Assembly (NCBI GenBank): GCA_963658575.1
Contig: CAVKQB010000064.1
Location: 1-11,520 of the forward strand
Length of the DNA stretch: 11,520 bases
Reading direction: 5' to 3'
Source of the DNA: W0P28-013 sp963658575
GTDB lineage: Bacteria > Bacteroidota > Bacteroidia > Bacteroidales > Paludibacteraceae
In this document: positions 1 through 5,723 of the stretch, piece after piece
Layout of the letters: the number at the start of each line of letters is the position of its first letter
Numbering within the stretch: position 1 is the stretch's first letter
Program-made: the position numbers and the translations under genes
The notes under the pieces: generated by a model
The model's input: the letters and a program-made list of their open reading frames with translations, nothing else
Databases searched by the model: none
Told to the model about the DNA's origin: nothing

Positions 1-67
1 AATTAATTAAATAATTGGAAATTAGATAATTGAATAATTAAAAAGTCTTTGCTCTATATTCTATGTT
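1..67 (-). repeat. AT-rich tail and core of dispersed repeat, copy A
   Basis: Read on the minus strand, this stretch follows the heptamer array and carries the order: core rich in AACA/CAAAG words, then an AT-rich tail of degenerate AATTATCN octamers. Two blocks are exact inverted matches to the copy at 3189-3259: 34-55 matches 3209-3230 (22 bases) and 6-23 matches 3241-3258 (18 bases). It is non-coding, continues off the left edge, and lies just downstream of the RsmI-type gene. I infer an intergenic repeat family present elsewhere in the genome; only the copies inside this window are directly seen. Confidence 0.75.
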
Positions 68-151
68 CTCTCACCTATAACCTCTCACCTATAACCTCTA
101 ACCTCTAACCTCTAACCTCTAACCTCTAACCTCTCACCTCTCACCTCTCAC
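68..151. repeat. Heptamer tandem array, 12 units of CTCTAAC/CTCTCAC
   Basis: Twelve consecutive 7-base units can be laid end to end: CTCTCAC, CTATAAC, CTCTCAC, CTATAAC, five CTCTAAC, then three CTCTCAC. A degenerate thirteenth (CTTTTAT) follows. Read on the strand of the adjacent methyltransferase gene it is a run of GTTAGAG/GTGAGAG units beginning about 12 bases after the stop codon. There are no spacers of unique sequence, so it is not a CRISPR array. The grouping of variants in blocks suggests growth by slippage or unequal exchange. Confidence 0.95.
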
Positions 152-162
152 CTTTTATCTTG

Positions 163-867
163 CTACTTATAAATAAGGAATATGCACGGCACTTTGCCGA
201 TGTCGGGCAGCGATTTTTTCCAGTCGGCGATGGTGTGTGTGCGTATGCTTTCGGTTGCACCTGTGATGTCGCTGGCGATGCAGAGTTTTGTTTGCGGTTG
301 CAGGTTTTTGCACAGGTCTTCCACCATTTGTCGGTTTCGGTAGGGTGTTTCGATGAAAATCTGCGTTTGATGTTCGGCATAGATGCGCCGTTCGAGCAGT
401 TTGAGCCGTTGTGCCCGTTCGTTTTTGTCGATGGGCAGGTAGCCGTGAAAGGCGAAACTCTGTCCGTTGAAGCCGCTGGCCATGAGCGACAGCAGTATGC
501 TCGACGGCCCGACTAGCGGCACCACTTTTGCGCCGCGTCGTTGCGCCAGAGCCACCACGTCGGCACCGGGGTCGGCTATGGCAGGGCAGCCCGCCTCGCT
601 GATGATGCCGATGTCTTCGCCCTGTTCGAGTGGTTGCAGATAACCGCCTATTTGTGCAAGGTCGGTGTGCTGGTTCAGTTCGTAGAAGGTCAGCCCATCG
701 ATGTCGATGGATTTGTCGACCTGTTTCAGAAAACGGCGGGCGGTGCGCACATTTTCCACAATGAAATGCTTCAGCCGCACGACGACGGTCGCATTGCCGC
801 TGGGCAACACCTGCGCCAGCGGTGCGCTATCGCTCAGGACGGTCGGTATCAGATAGAGCGTTCCCAC
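163..867 (-). CDS. RsmI-type SAM-dependent methyltransferase (tetrapyrrole methylase fold)
   Basis: This is a member of the tetrapyrrole methylase superfamily closest to RsmI, the enzyme that 2'-O-methylates C1402 of 16S rRNA. Numbered from the GTG start (234 aa), hallmark segments are LYLIPT near the N-terminus, ENVRTARRFL at 38-47 (RsmI usually has EDTR.T..LL), ISEAGCPAIADPG at 89-101, LVGPSSILLSLMASGF at 118-133, FHGYLP at 140-145 and FIETPYR at 171-177. It is shorter than classical RsmI (about 280 aa) and resembles a short Bacteroidota paralogue usually annotated only as a SAM-dependent methyltransferase, so no symbol is given and the substrate is uncertain. An in-frame ATG at 924 would overlap the upstream transporter gene by 52 bases and add residues unlike the family, so GTG at 865-867, 5 bases after the transporter stop, is preferred. 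It is likely translated from the transporter's message. Confidence 0.88.
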   Translation of the reverse strand: MGTLYLIPTVLSDSAPLAQVLPSGNATVVVRLKHFIVENVRTARRFLKQVDKSIDIDGLTFYELNQHTDLAQIGGYLQPLEQGEDIGIISEAGCPAIADPGADVVALAQRRGAKVVPLVGPSSILLSLMASGFNGQSFAFHGYLPIDKNERAQRLKLLERRIYAEHQTQIFIETPYRNRQMVEDLCKNLQPQTKLCIASDITGATESIRTHTIADWKKSLPDIGKVPCIFLIYK

Positions 868-872
868 GGTTG

Positions 873-2492
873 CTATTTTTGCACATTGGGCAATTCGAGT
901 CCGAGACCTTTTTTCTTGTCCCACGCCTTAAGCACGAAACCGAGCAGCAACGCCGCGATGCCAAGACAAGCCAGCATCACAAGCGGCCACGTGTAGTCGT
1001 ATTCGTAGGGGTTGGTAACGCCCTCGTTGGTGGCGTCGAGCACTTTGCCAATGAGCAGCGGGAAAAGCCAAAGGCCGATATTTTGAATCCAGAAGATGAG
1101 CGCGTATGCCGAGCCGATGATTTTTTCGTCGACCAATTTCGGAACGCTTGGCCAAAGGGCTGCTGGCACAAGCGAAAACGATGCGCCAAGCACCAAAATG
1201 GTGATGTAGGCCACAACCACGCCACCAACGGCATTTCCTTTGAAACAAGGCAGCACAAACGCAAACGTGAGGTGGCACAAAATGAGCAACAGCGACCCGA
1301 TGACCAACATCGATGCGGCTTTGCCTTTGTGGTCGACATAGTTGCCAAGCACCGGCGTGATGGCCACTGCCAACAACGGGAACACCGCAAAAATGGTTTC
1401 GGCCGTGCCACGCATATAGCCCATGTAGCAATAGCCCACAAGCGCAAGCACCGCTACCGTCATCAACGCATATTTTATCGATCTGTTTTTCACAAAATTG
1501 CTAGCAAATGCGCCAGCAGCAACCACCAACATCACCACATATTGCACAATGGCCACTTGGCTACTACTCCAAAACGAACCCTCTTCGGGAACGGTGAGCG
1601 AGAGATTGCACTGAAGCATATTCACCGCATATTTTTGGAACGGGAAAATGGCCGAGTAGTAAAGCACGCAAAGCAGTGCCACCAGCCAAAATCCGCCACT
1701 CGAGAAAATTTTTCCGATATCGCTAATTTTGAACGGATCGTCTTTCTCTTCGGCCTCGCCTGTTTGCGCATCGAGTTTTTTGTCCATAAAGAAATAGACC
1801 ACAAACATGATGAGTGCTATGCAGAGCAGTACCACGCCAAACGCCACCGAGCGCGACACATCGACGGTGCCGCCCAAGCGCGCAAAAAATGGCGAGAAAA
1901 TCATGCAGGTGGCCACGCCCAAGCGCGCCAATGCCATTTCGGAGCCCATGGCAAGGGCTGTTTCGCGCCCTTTGAACCACTTCACAATGCCGCGCGACAC
2001 GGTAATGCCGCCCATCTCGGCACCGCAGCCGAAAATCATGAAACCGATGGCAGCAAGTTTGGCCGAAGCCGGCATGCCTTCGTAGAATGGCGACACGCCC
2101 AATTCGTCGAACAGCGGCACATAGTTGAGGTGTGTTGTGAACCACGTCTCGGCACTGCTGCCGATGAACGCCTCCGAAATGGCGAAATACTTGATAATTG
2201 CGCCAATAAGCATCACCGCGCCCGAAAGCAACGCCGTGAAACGCACGCCCATTTTGTCGAGAATGATTCCGGCGAAAATCAGGAAAAATACAAAAACATT
2301 GAGGAAAGTTTCGGCACCTTGCATCGTGCCAAAGGCGGTGGAGTCCCAGCCGCGCTGACTCTGCATCAAGTCTTTAATGGGTGACAAAATATCCATGAAA
2401 ATGTAGGCGCAAAACATGGCTAGTGCCAAAAGCAGCAACGCCGTCCAACGGGCTGCCGCACTGTCGCGAAGGGATTGAATCTTTTCTACCAT
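873..2492 (-). CDS. MFS transporter, MFSD1-like
   Basis: This 539-aa integral membrane protein has the hydrophobic pattern of a 12-helix major facilitator transporter. An MFS motif-A-like segment, DKMGVRF, lies at 79-85 after helix 2, and the equivalent loop of the second half has GNYVDHKGKA at 383-392. A charged cytoplasmic loop (about 236-262, rich in E, D and K) joins the two halves. The segment around 436-474 (SFSLVPAALWPSVPKL, then GSAYALIFWIQNIGLW) is characteristic of the MFSD1 branch, whose animal member exports dipeptides from lysosomes. A large soluble insertion sits at about 110-145. The substrate here is unknown; peptide or amino-acid transport is only an extrapolation. It is first in a probable two-gene unit with the methyltransferase gene, which starts 5 bases after its TAG. 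A minus-strand TACTTTTG box lies about 100 bases upstream of the ATG. Confidence 0.9.
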   Translation of the reverse strand: MVEKIQSLRDSAAARWTALLLLALAMFCAYIFMDILSPIKDLMQSQRGWDSTAFGTMQGAETFLNVFVFFLIFAGIILDKMGVRFTALLSGAVMLIGAIIKYFAISEAFIGSSAETWFTTHLNYVPLFDELGVSPFYEGMPASAKLAAIGFMIFGCGAEMGGITVSRGIVKWFKGRETALAMGSEMALARLGVATCMIFSPFFARLGGTVDVSRSVAFGVVLLCIALIMFVVYFFMDKKLDAQTGEAEEKDDPFKISDIGKIFSSGGFWLVALLCVLYYSAIFPFQKYAVNMLQCNLSLTVPEEGSFWSSSQVAIVQYVVMLVVAAGAFASNFVKNRSIKYALMTVAVLALVGYCYMGYMRGTAETIFAVFPLLAVAITPVLGNYVDHKGKAASMLVIGSLLLILCHLTFAFVLPCFKGNAVGGVVVAYITILVLGASFSLVPAALWPSVPKLVDEKIIGSAYALIFWIQNIGLWLFPLLIGKVLDATNEGVTNPYEYDYTWPLVMLACLGIAALLLGFVLKAWDKKKGLGLELPNVQK

Positions 2493-2589
2493 TGTAATCT
2501 GTTTCTAATAGTTGTTTGAAAATGTTTCTGTTTTGCCGCATTGTAGCATTTCTTGCGATTTGCCTCGTGCGACTTGCTACTATTTGGCG

Positions 2590-2597
2590 CAAAAGTA
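2590..2597 (-). promoter_or_regulatory. Candidate -7 box for the MFS transporter gene
   Basis: The minus strand reads TACTTTTG, matching the Bacteroidota -7 consensus TAnnTTTG. No convincing TTTG -33 element lies 19-21 bases upstream on that strand. If used, it would give a leader of roughly 90 bases before the transporter ATG at 2492. It overlaps the upstream region of the opposite-strand box at 2621-2628. Confidence 0.45.
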
Positions 2598-2620
2598 CAA
2601 AAAAATCGCAAAAAAACTGC

Positions 2621-2628
2621 TATCTTTG
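2621..2628 (+). promoter_or_regulatory. Candidate -7 box for the DUF456 gene
   Basis: TATCTTTG matches TAnnTTTG exactly and lies 27 bases before the ATG at 2656, which suits a short leader. The upstream bases are A-rich with the GCGCAAAAGTACAAAA pattern often seen ahead of such boxes, but there is no clear TTTG -33 element at the expected spacing. Its presence inside the longer open frame starting at 2512 is the main reason for choosing the later start. Confidence 0.6.
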
Positions 2629-2655
2629 TCCGATAAACCGTTTTTTGCCACCGAT

Positions 2656-3135
2656 ATGGACACTGTTTTGATTGTGCTTGGGGCGATTTGCCTGCTGGTG
2701 GGGCTTGTGGGCGCGGTTGTGCCTGTGTTGCCTGGCTGTCCGATAAGTTATGTGGGGCTGCTTTTGTTGCAGTTTACCGACCGTGCGCCGTTTTCGCTGA
2801 CGTTTTTGTTGGTGTGGGCGGCGGTGGTTGTGGTTGTGCAGCTGCTCGATTCGTTTTTGCCGGTCTGGTCTACCAGGTGGTCGGGCGGCGGCAAGGCGGG
2901 CGTGTGGGGCAGCACCATCGGCCTGATTGTGGGCTTCTTTTGGGGACCGTGGGGCATCGTGCTTGGACCGTTTTTGGGCGCGCTGGTCGGCGAGTTGATT
3001 GCCGGCAAAGAGTTCAAAATCGCCCTGAAATCGGGCGCGGCGGCGTTTCTCGGCTTCCTTGGCGGCACGCTTGCCAAACTCATCGCTTCGGGCTTGATGA
3101 TTTACTATTTCGTAGCAGCCTTATTTAGTGAGTAG
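2656..3135 (+). CDS. DUF456 domain-containing membrane protein
   Basis: This 159-aa, very hydrophobic and glycine-rich protein covers the full DUF456 family. The N-terminal helix (3-22) leads into the conserved VVPVLPGCPISYVGLLLLQF (21-40), a second long helix spans 47-67, a short polar stretch with WSTRWSGGGK is at 71-80, and the GVWGSTIGLIVGFFWGPWG (82-100) and LGPFLGALVGELIAGKE (103-119) segments follow. A last helix ends at about 156. DUF456 proteins are predicted inner-membrane proteins with no established biochemical role; the repeated glycines suggest tight helix packing. The reading frame is open upstream to an ATG at 2512, but the extra 48 residues are not membrane-like and overlap the promoter box, so ATG 2656 is chosen. 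The last codons and TAG stop lie in the 5' end of a dispersed repeat. Confidence 0.93.
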   Translation: MDTVLIVLGAICLLVGLVGAVVPVLPGCPISYVGLLLLQFTDRAPFSLTFLLVWAAVVVVVQLLDSFLPVWSTRWSGGGKAGVWGSTIGLIVGFFWGPWGIVLGPFLGALVGELIAGKEFKIALKSGAAAFLGFLGGTLAKLIASGLMIYYFVAALFSE

Positions 3136-3259
3136 TTAGTAGTTAGAAATGAGAAGTGAGGAGTGATGCGGCAAAGCCGCAATTTTAAGAACAAAGAATA
3201 TAGAACAAAGAGCAAAGACTTTTTAATTATCTAATTATCCAATTTCCAATTATTTAATC
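3128..3259 (+). repeat. Dispersed composite repeat, copy B
   Basis: Order from left to right: G-rich degenerate heptads (GTGAGTAGTTAG and relatives, 3128-3166), a TGCGGC-AAA-GCCGCA hairpin (3167-3181), a core GAACAAAGAATATAGAACAAAG (two words; 3189-3210) with AGAGCAAAGAC, and an AT-rich octamer tail (AATTATCT, AATTATCC and variants, 3225-3258). It is in inverted orientation to copy A (1-151): 3209-3230 is the reverse complement of 34-55, and 3241-3258 of 6-23. Both copies start at the 3' end of a gene with the G-rich side first. Confidence 0.8.
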
Positions 3260-3312
3260 AATTTTAGATTTCGAATTGTTGGATTTCAAATTGAAAATTC
3301 AATGTGTCAATC

Positions 3313-3395
3313 ATTCGATGATTCAATAAATGTATTGTAGGGGCGCATTATATGCGCCCGAAAATTCAATCATTCAATAATTCAGTGATTCAATC
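3313..3395. repeat. ATTCAATN octamer array split by a GC palindrome
   Basis: Octamers ATTCGATG and ATTCAATA lie at 3313-3328. After the interruption, four more follow in register: ATTCAATC, ATTCAATA, ATTCAGTG, ATTCAATC (3364-3395). Between them lies a GC-rich hairpin (3341-3359) preceded by TGTAG. The array is AT-rich and the interruption is GC-rich, so the palindrome looks inserted. Confidence 0.8.
3341..3359. repeat. GC-rich palindromic element (8-bp stem, 3-base loop)
   Basis: GGGCGCAT (3341-3348) pairs perfectly with ATGCGCCC (3352-3359) around TAT. The preceding GTAG and the shape (GTAGGGGCG, loop, CGCCC) resemble a short palindromic sequence I recall being scattered in many bacterial genomes. 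There is no T-tract, so it is not a standard terminator. Confidence 0.8.
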
Positions 3396-3432
3396 ATTAT
3401 ATTGCGCCCGTTGCGGAAGCCGCAATTGACAA

Positions 3433-3460
3433 ATTTACGGATTTACAGATTTACAAATTT
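3433..3460. repeat. ATTTACNN octamer array
   Basis: Three consecutive units ATTTACGG, ATTTACAG, ATTTACAA and a half unit ATTT. This is another short period-8 array of the type that fills this intergenic region. Confidence 0.85.
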
Positions 3461-3624
3461 TGATGAGATAAAAAATTCCAGCATTGGGCGGCGAGTGTCA
3501 AAAATCAGGTTTTGTGTTTCGAAAAAGCGGCATTAGTGTTTGAGCGAAGCGAGTTTTAATGCCGCCGAAACCAAAACCGCCAATTTTTGGCAACGCTCGC
3601 GCCCCAGCTGGCGACTTTTCTTTG

Positions 3625-3657
3625 GTTCGTTTCTTTTGGTCGTCAAAAGAAATGAAC
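3625..3657. repeat. Large palindrome (14-bp stem) of a dispersed-repeat type
   Basis: GTTCGTTTCTTTTG (3625-3638) pairs with CAAAAGAAATGAAC (3644-3657) around GTCGT, with a single G-U position. The flanks (CCAGCTGGCGACTTTTCTTTG before, GAATAACAAAAACC after) resemble an intergenic sequence that recurs in many bacterial genomes and gives rise to short spurious proteins with words such as FFGSFLLVVKRNE. It could form a strong hairpin in RNA of either strand. Confidence 0.7.
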
Positions 3658-3719
3658 GAATAACAAAAACCAAAACAACGCCGCCAACGGACGCGGCACG
3701 CCACATCCCTACGAAATCA

Positions 3720-3743
3720 GAACAAAGAATATAGAACAAAGAC
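3720..3743 (+). repeat. Partial dispersed repeat, copy C (core only)
   Basis: Bases 3720-3741 are identical over 22 bases to 3189-3210 in copy B and in the same orientation, then continue as AC in place of AGCAAAGAC. The G-rich heptads and AT tail are absent, so this is a fragment of the family. Confidence 0.8.
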
Positions 3744-3842
3744 TAATGTAGAGGTGAACCTATCGAACTTCAAATCCGCAATTCCCCAAAAACAATAGAT
3801 CCGCGCGAAGCGCAATTTGAAATCTGAAATCTGTCCTCGATT

Positions 3843-5204
3843 ATGAAAAAAAGTACAAAAATAACGCTTGCTGTGGTGGCGGCCGTTTTGGCGGGGCTGG
3901 CTGCCTTGTGTTGGACGCGCTGGGGCGCATGGTTCGGCAATCCCATAGAGCCGCCCTACCGGCCGAGCGACAGCATCTGCCGTGTGCAACTCACCTTGGG
4001 GCGTTGCGGTGCGCAGTCGCGCGCTGTGTCGTGGCAGTGCGGCGACTCGGCGATGGCTGCCAGCCTGTTGCTGGTTCCCGAAAACAGCACCGACACGCAA
4101 CGCATTGTGGCGGAGTCGCGGCTTTTCGAGACTACGGGCGGCCGCACGGTTTGCTATTGGGCTTATTTGGATTCGTTGGCCGTGGGCGGCTACTGTTATG
4201 CGGCGTGCGTGGGCGGACAGACGTCCGCTTGGCGGCGTTTTGCTGTGGCCGATTGGTCGCACGCTCTGACGTTCGTCTATGTGGGCGATGTGCAAGATAC
4301 CATCGATGGCACGCTGCACAAAGATTTTGCGCGCATTCAGCAGACCTTTTCGCCCGATTTTTGGCTGTTTGGCGGCGACATTATCGAACGGCCGCACGAC
4401 CGCTATTGGAACGAGTATTTTCGTGCCGTGTCGGCGTTTTGCGATTCGGTGCCGATGCTGGCCATTCCTGGTAATCACGAGTATCTGAAAGGCATCGACC
4501 GCCAATTGGAGGAGCGTTTTCACTGCGTTTTTCCCTATTTTCTCGACAAGGAACAGCACGCCGGTTTTGCGGCTCTGTTTGCGCTCGAACTGCCGTCGCT
4601 GTCGCTCTTCTTGCTCGATAGCAACAACGATTTATGGACTCTGCCGCGCCAGCGCGCATGGCTCGCCGACCACCTGCAGGCGCACGCCTCGCGTTGGACG
4701 ATAGCCGCACTGCATCACCCCGTCTATTCGCTGCGTGGGCGCGCCAACAACCTGTTTGTGCGCTGGACTTTTGCCAAAATTTTCAACGCCAAGCCGTTCG
4801 ATTTGGTGCTCGAAGGGCACGAACACGCCTATGCACGCCGCACTACCAACGGTTCGACGCCCGTTTATCTCGTTTCGCAATGTTCTCCCAAAGATTACCA
4901 CATTTCGTTCGATGCGGGTTACGAGCGTTACGGGCTTGGGCAGCGTTTCTTCCAAGTGGTTGCGATGGCTGGCGACACGCTGCGGCTGACCACTCGCACG
5001 CTCGATGGCGCACTTTACGACGAATTGTTGCTTGTGAAAACGTCGGCTGGCGTGCAGATTCTCGACGAATTTGCCCAACGTCCCGAATGGCTCGAAGTCG
5101 ATGCGTCGCGCTACCGCAAAAGTGCCGAAAAGCAGGAGGCTTACCGCCAAGAGGTGAAAAATCGGCTCGAAAAAATGCACGGAGCGGATTCACATGGCGA
5201 TTGA
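3843..5204 (+). CDS. Exported or anchored metallophosphoesterase, purple acid phosphatase-like
   Basis: This 453-aa protein of the calcineurin-like phosphoesterase superfamily hydrolyses a phosphate ester of unknown identity outside the cytoplasm. Residues 1-4 are basic (MKKS) and 7-23 are hydrophobic, giving an uncleaved anchor or signal peptide; no good lipobox is present. Residues about 45-135 look like the fibronectin-type domain that precedes the catalytic domain in purple acid phosphatases. The metal-ligand motifs then appear in order: GDVQD at 148-152, GGDI at 177-180, GNHEY at 210-214, HHPVYS at 291-296 and EGHEHAYAR at 324-332. All five blocks are intact, so the enzyme should be active. 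The C-terminal 40 residues are charged and probably helical. It has no operon partner upstream, and aroQ downstream has its own promoter. The ATG at 3843 begins the signal-like segment and is the natural start. Confidence 0.9.
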   Translation: MKKSTKITLAVVAAVLAGLAALCWTRWGAWFGNPIEPPYRPSDSICRVQLTLGRCGAQSRAVSWQCGDSAMAASLLLVPENSTDTQRIVAESRLFETTGGRTVCYWAYLDSLAVGGYCYAACVGGQTSAWRRFAVADWSHALTFVYVGDVQDTIDGTLHKDFARIQQTFSPDFWLFGGDIIERPHDRYWNEYFRAVSAFCDSVPMLAIPGNHEYLKGIDRQLEERFHCVFPYFLDKEQHAGFAALFALELPSLSLFLLDSNNDLWTLPRQRAWLADHLQAHASRWTIAALHHPVYSLRGRANNLFVRWTFAKIFNAKPFDLVLEGHEHAYARRTTNGSTPVYLVSQCSPKDYHISFDAGYERYGLGQRFFQVVAMAGDTLRLTTRTLDGALYDELLLVKTSAGVQILDEFAQRPEWLEVDASRYRKSAEKQEAYRQEVKNRLEKMHGADSHGD

Positions 5205-5226
5205 CGGAATTGGCGTTTTTCGGGCA

Positions 5227-5258
5227 TTTGTCGCGCTGCGATTTTTTTTGTAATTTTG
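5227..5258 (+). promoter_or_regulatory. Bacteroidota promoter for aroQ
   Basis: TTTG at 5227-5230, a 20-base spacer, and TAATTTTG at 5251-5258 form a full match to the Bacteroidota consensus TTTG-N19/20-TAnnTTTG. Transcription would start near 5264, leaving a leader of only about 10-12 bases before the aroQ ATG. It would also serve the outer-membrane protein gene behind aroQ. Confidence 0.85.
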
Positions 5259-5275
5259 CCCGAACAAAGCAGCCC

Positions 5276-5707
5276 ATGAAAATCGCAATTATCAACGGCC
5301 CGAATCTCAATTTGCTCGGTCGGCGCGAACCCGAAATCTACGGTAGCGTCGGCTTTGACGTGTGCCTCGACGGCTTGCGGCAGCGTTATCCCGATGTCGA
5401 GTTCGACTATTTTCAGTCGAATGTCGAGGGCGAAATCATCAACCAAATCCAGCGCGTAGGTTTTGTGTGCGACGGCATCGTGCTGAATGCCGGCGGCTAC
5501 ACGCACACGTCGGTGGCCATAGCCGATGCGGTGGCGGCTGTGTCGGCTCCCACGGTCGAGGTGCATGTGTCGAACGTGTTCAAACGCGAGGCGGTGCGCC
5601 ACGAGTCGATGCTGTCGCCTGTGGTGGCGGGCATTGTGGTGGGCTTCGGGCTCGATGTCTATCGGCTGGCTGTGGAGGCGTTGTTGGCCAAGCAACGGTC
5701 AGAGTGA
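5276..5707 (+). CDS. aroQ: 3-dehydroquinate dehydratase, type II
   Basis: AroQ converts 3-dehydroquinate to 3-dehydroshikimate, the third step of the shikimate route to aromatic amino acids and folate precursors, in the cytoplasm as a dodecamer. The 143-aa length is typical. The signature GPNLNLLGRREPEIYG (8-23) includes the flexible-loop Arg17 and catalytic Tyr22. NAGGYTHTSVAIADA (71-85) carries the substrate-binding Asn71 and His77 (most family members have NPGAYTHTS). EVHVSN (95-100) contains the catalytic His97, and Arg108 lies in REAVRHES. All key residues are present. The frame is open far upstream, but ATG 5276 begins exactly at the conserved N-terminus and follows a strong promoter by 17 bases. 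The next gene starts 16 bases after the TGA. Confidence 0.97.
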   Translation: MKIAIINGPNLNLLGRREPEIYGSVGFDVCLDGLRQRYPDVEFDYFQSNVEGEIINQIQRVGFVCDGIVLNAGGYTHTSVAIADAVAAVSAPTVEVHVSNVFKREAVRHESMLSPVVAGIVVGFGLDVYRLAVEALLAKQRSE

Positions 5708-5723
5708 AACTTTTCTTGACTGT

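Larger units (their letters stand above)
3136..3842. other. Repeat-rich intergenic region without a credible gene
   Basis: About 700 bases separate the DUF456 and phosphoesterase genes. The contents are, in order: the rest of repeat copy B, an interrupted ATTCAATN octamer array with an embedded GC palindrome, a TTGCGG/CCGCAA hairpin (3411-3425), an ATTTACNN octamer array (3433-3460), a large palindrome (3625-3657), a partial repeat copy (3720-3743), and a doubled TGAAATC (3818-3831) next to the phosphoesterase start. Small open frames at 3498-3739 on either strand are produced by the palindromic repeat and show no protein-like features. No TAnnTTTG promoter box was found on the plus strand here. 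Confidence 0.75.

Noticed and set aside
68..151. CRISPR array
   Set aside because: The units are 7 bases with no unique spacers, and no cas-like gene is near.
822..2384. Long plus-strand open frame (520 codons) opposite the MFS gene
   Set aside because: It mirrors the transporter's codon bias. The product is rich in His, Arg and Lys without domains, and the opposite strand encodes a clear membrane transporter.
2512..2655. N-terminal extension of the DUF456 protein
   Set aside because: It would include the promoter box and adds 48 residues unlike the family; ATG 2656 fits the conserved N-terminus.
3498..3739. Small open frames on both strands around the large palindrome
   Set aside because: They arise from the dispersed palindromic sequence, lack start signals and resemble well-known spurious peptides.
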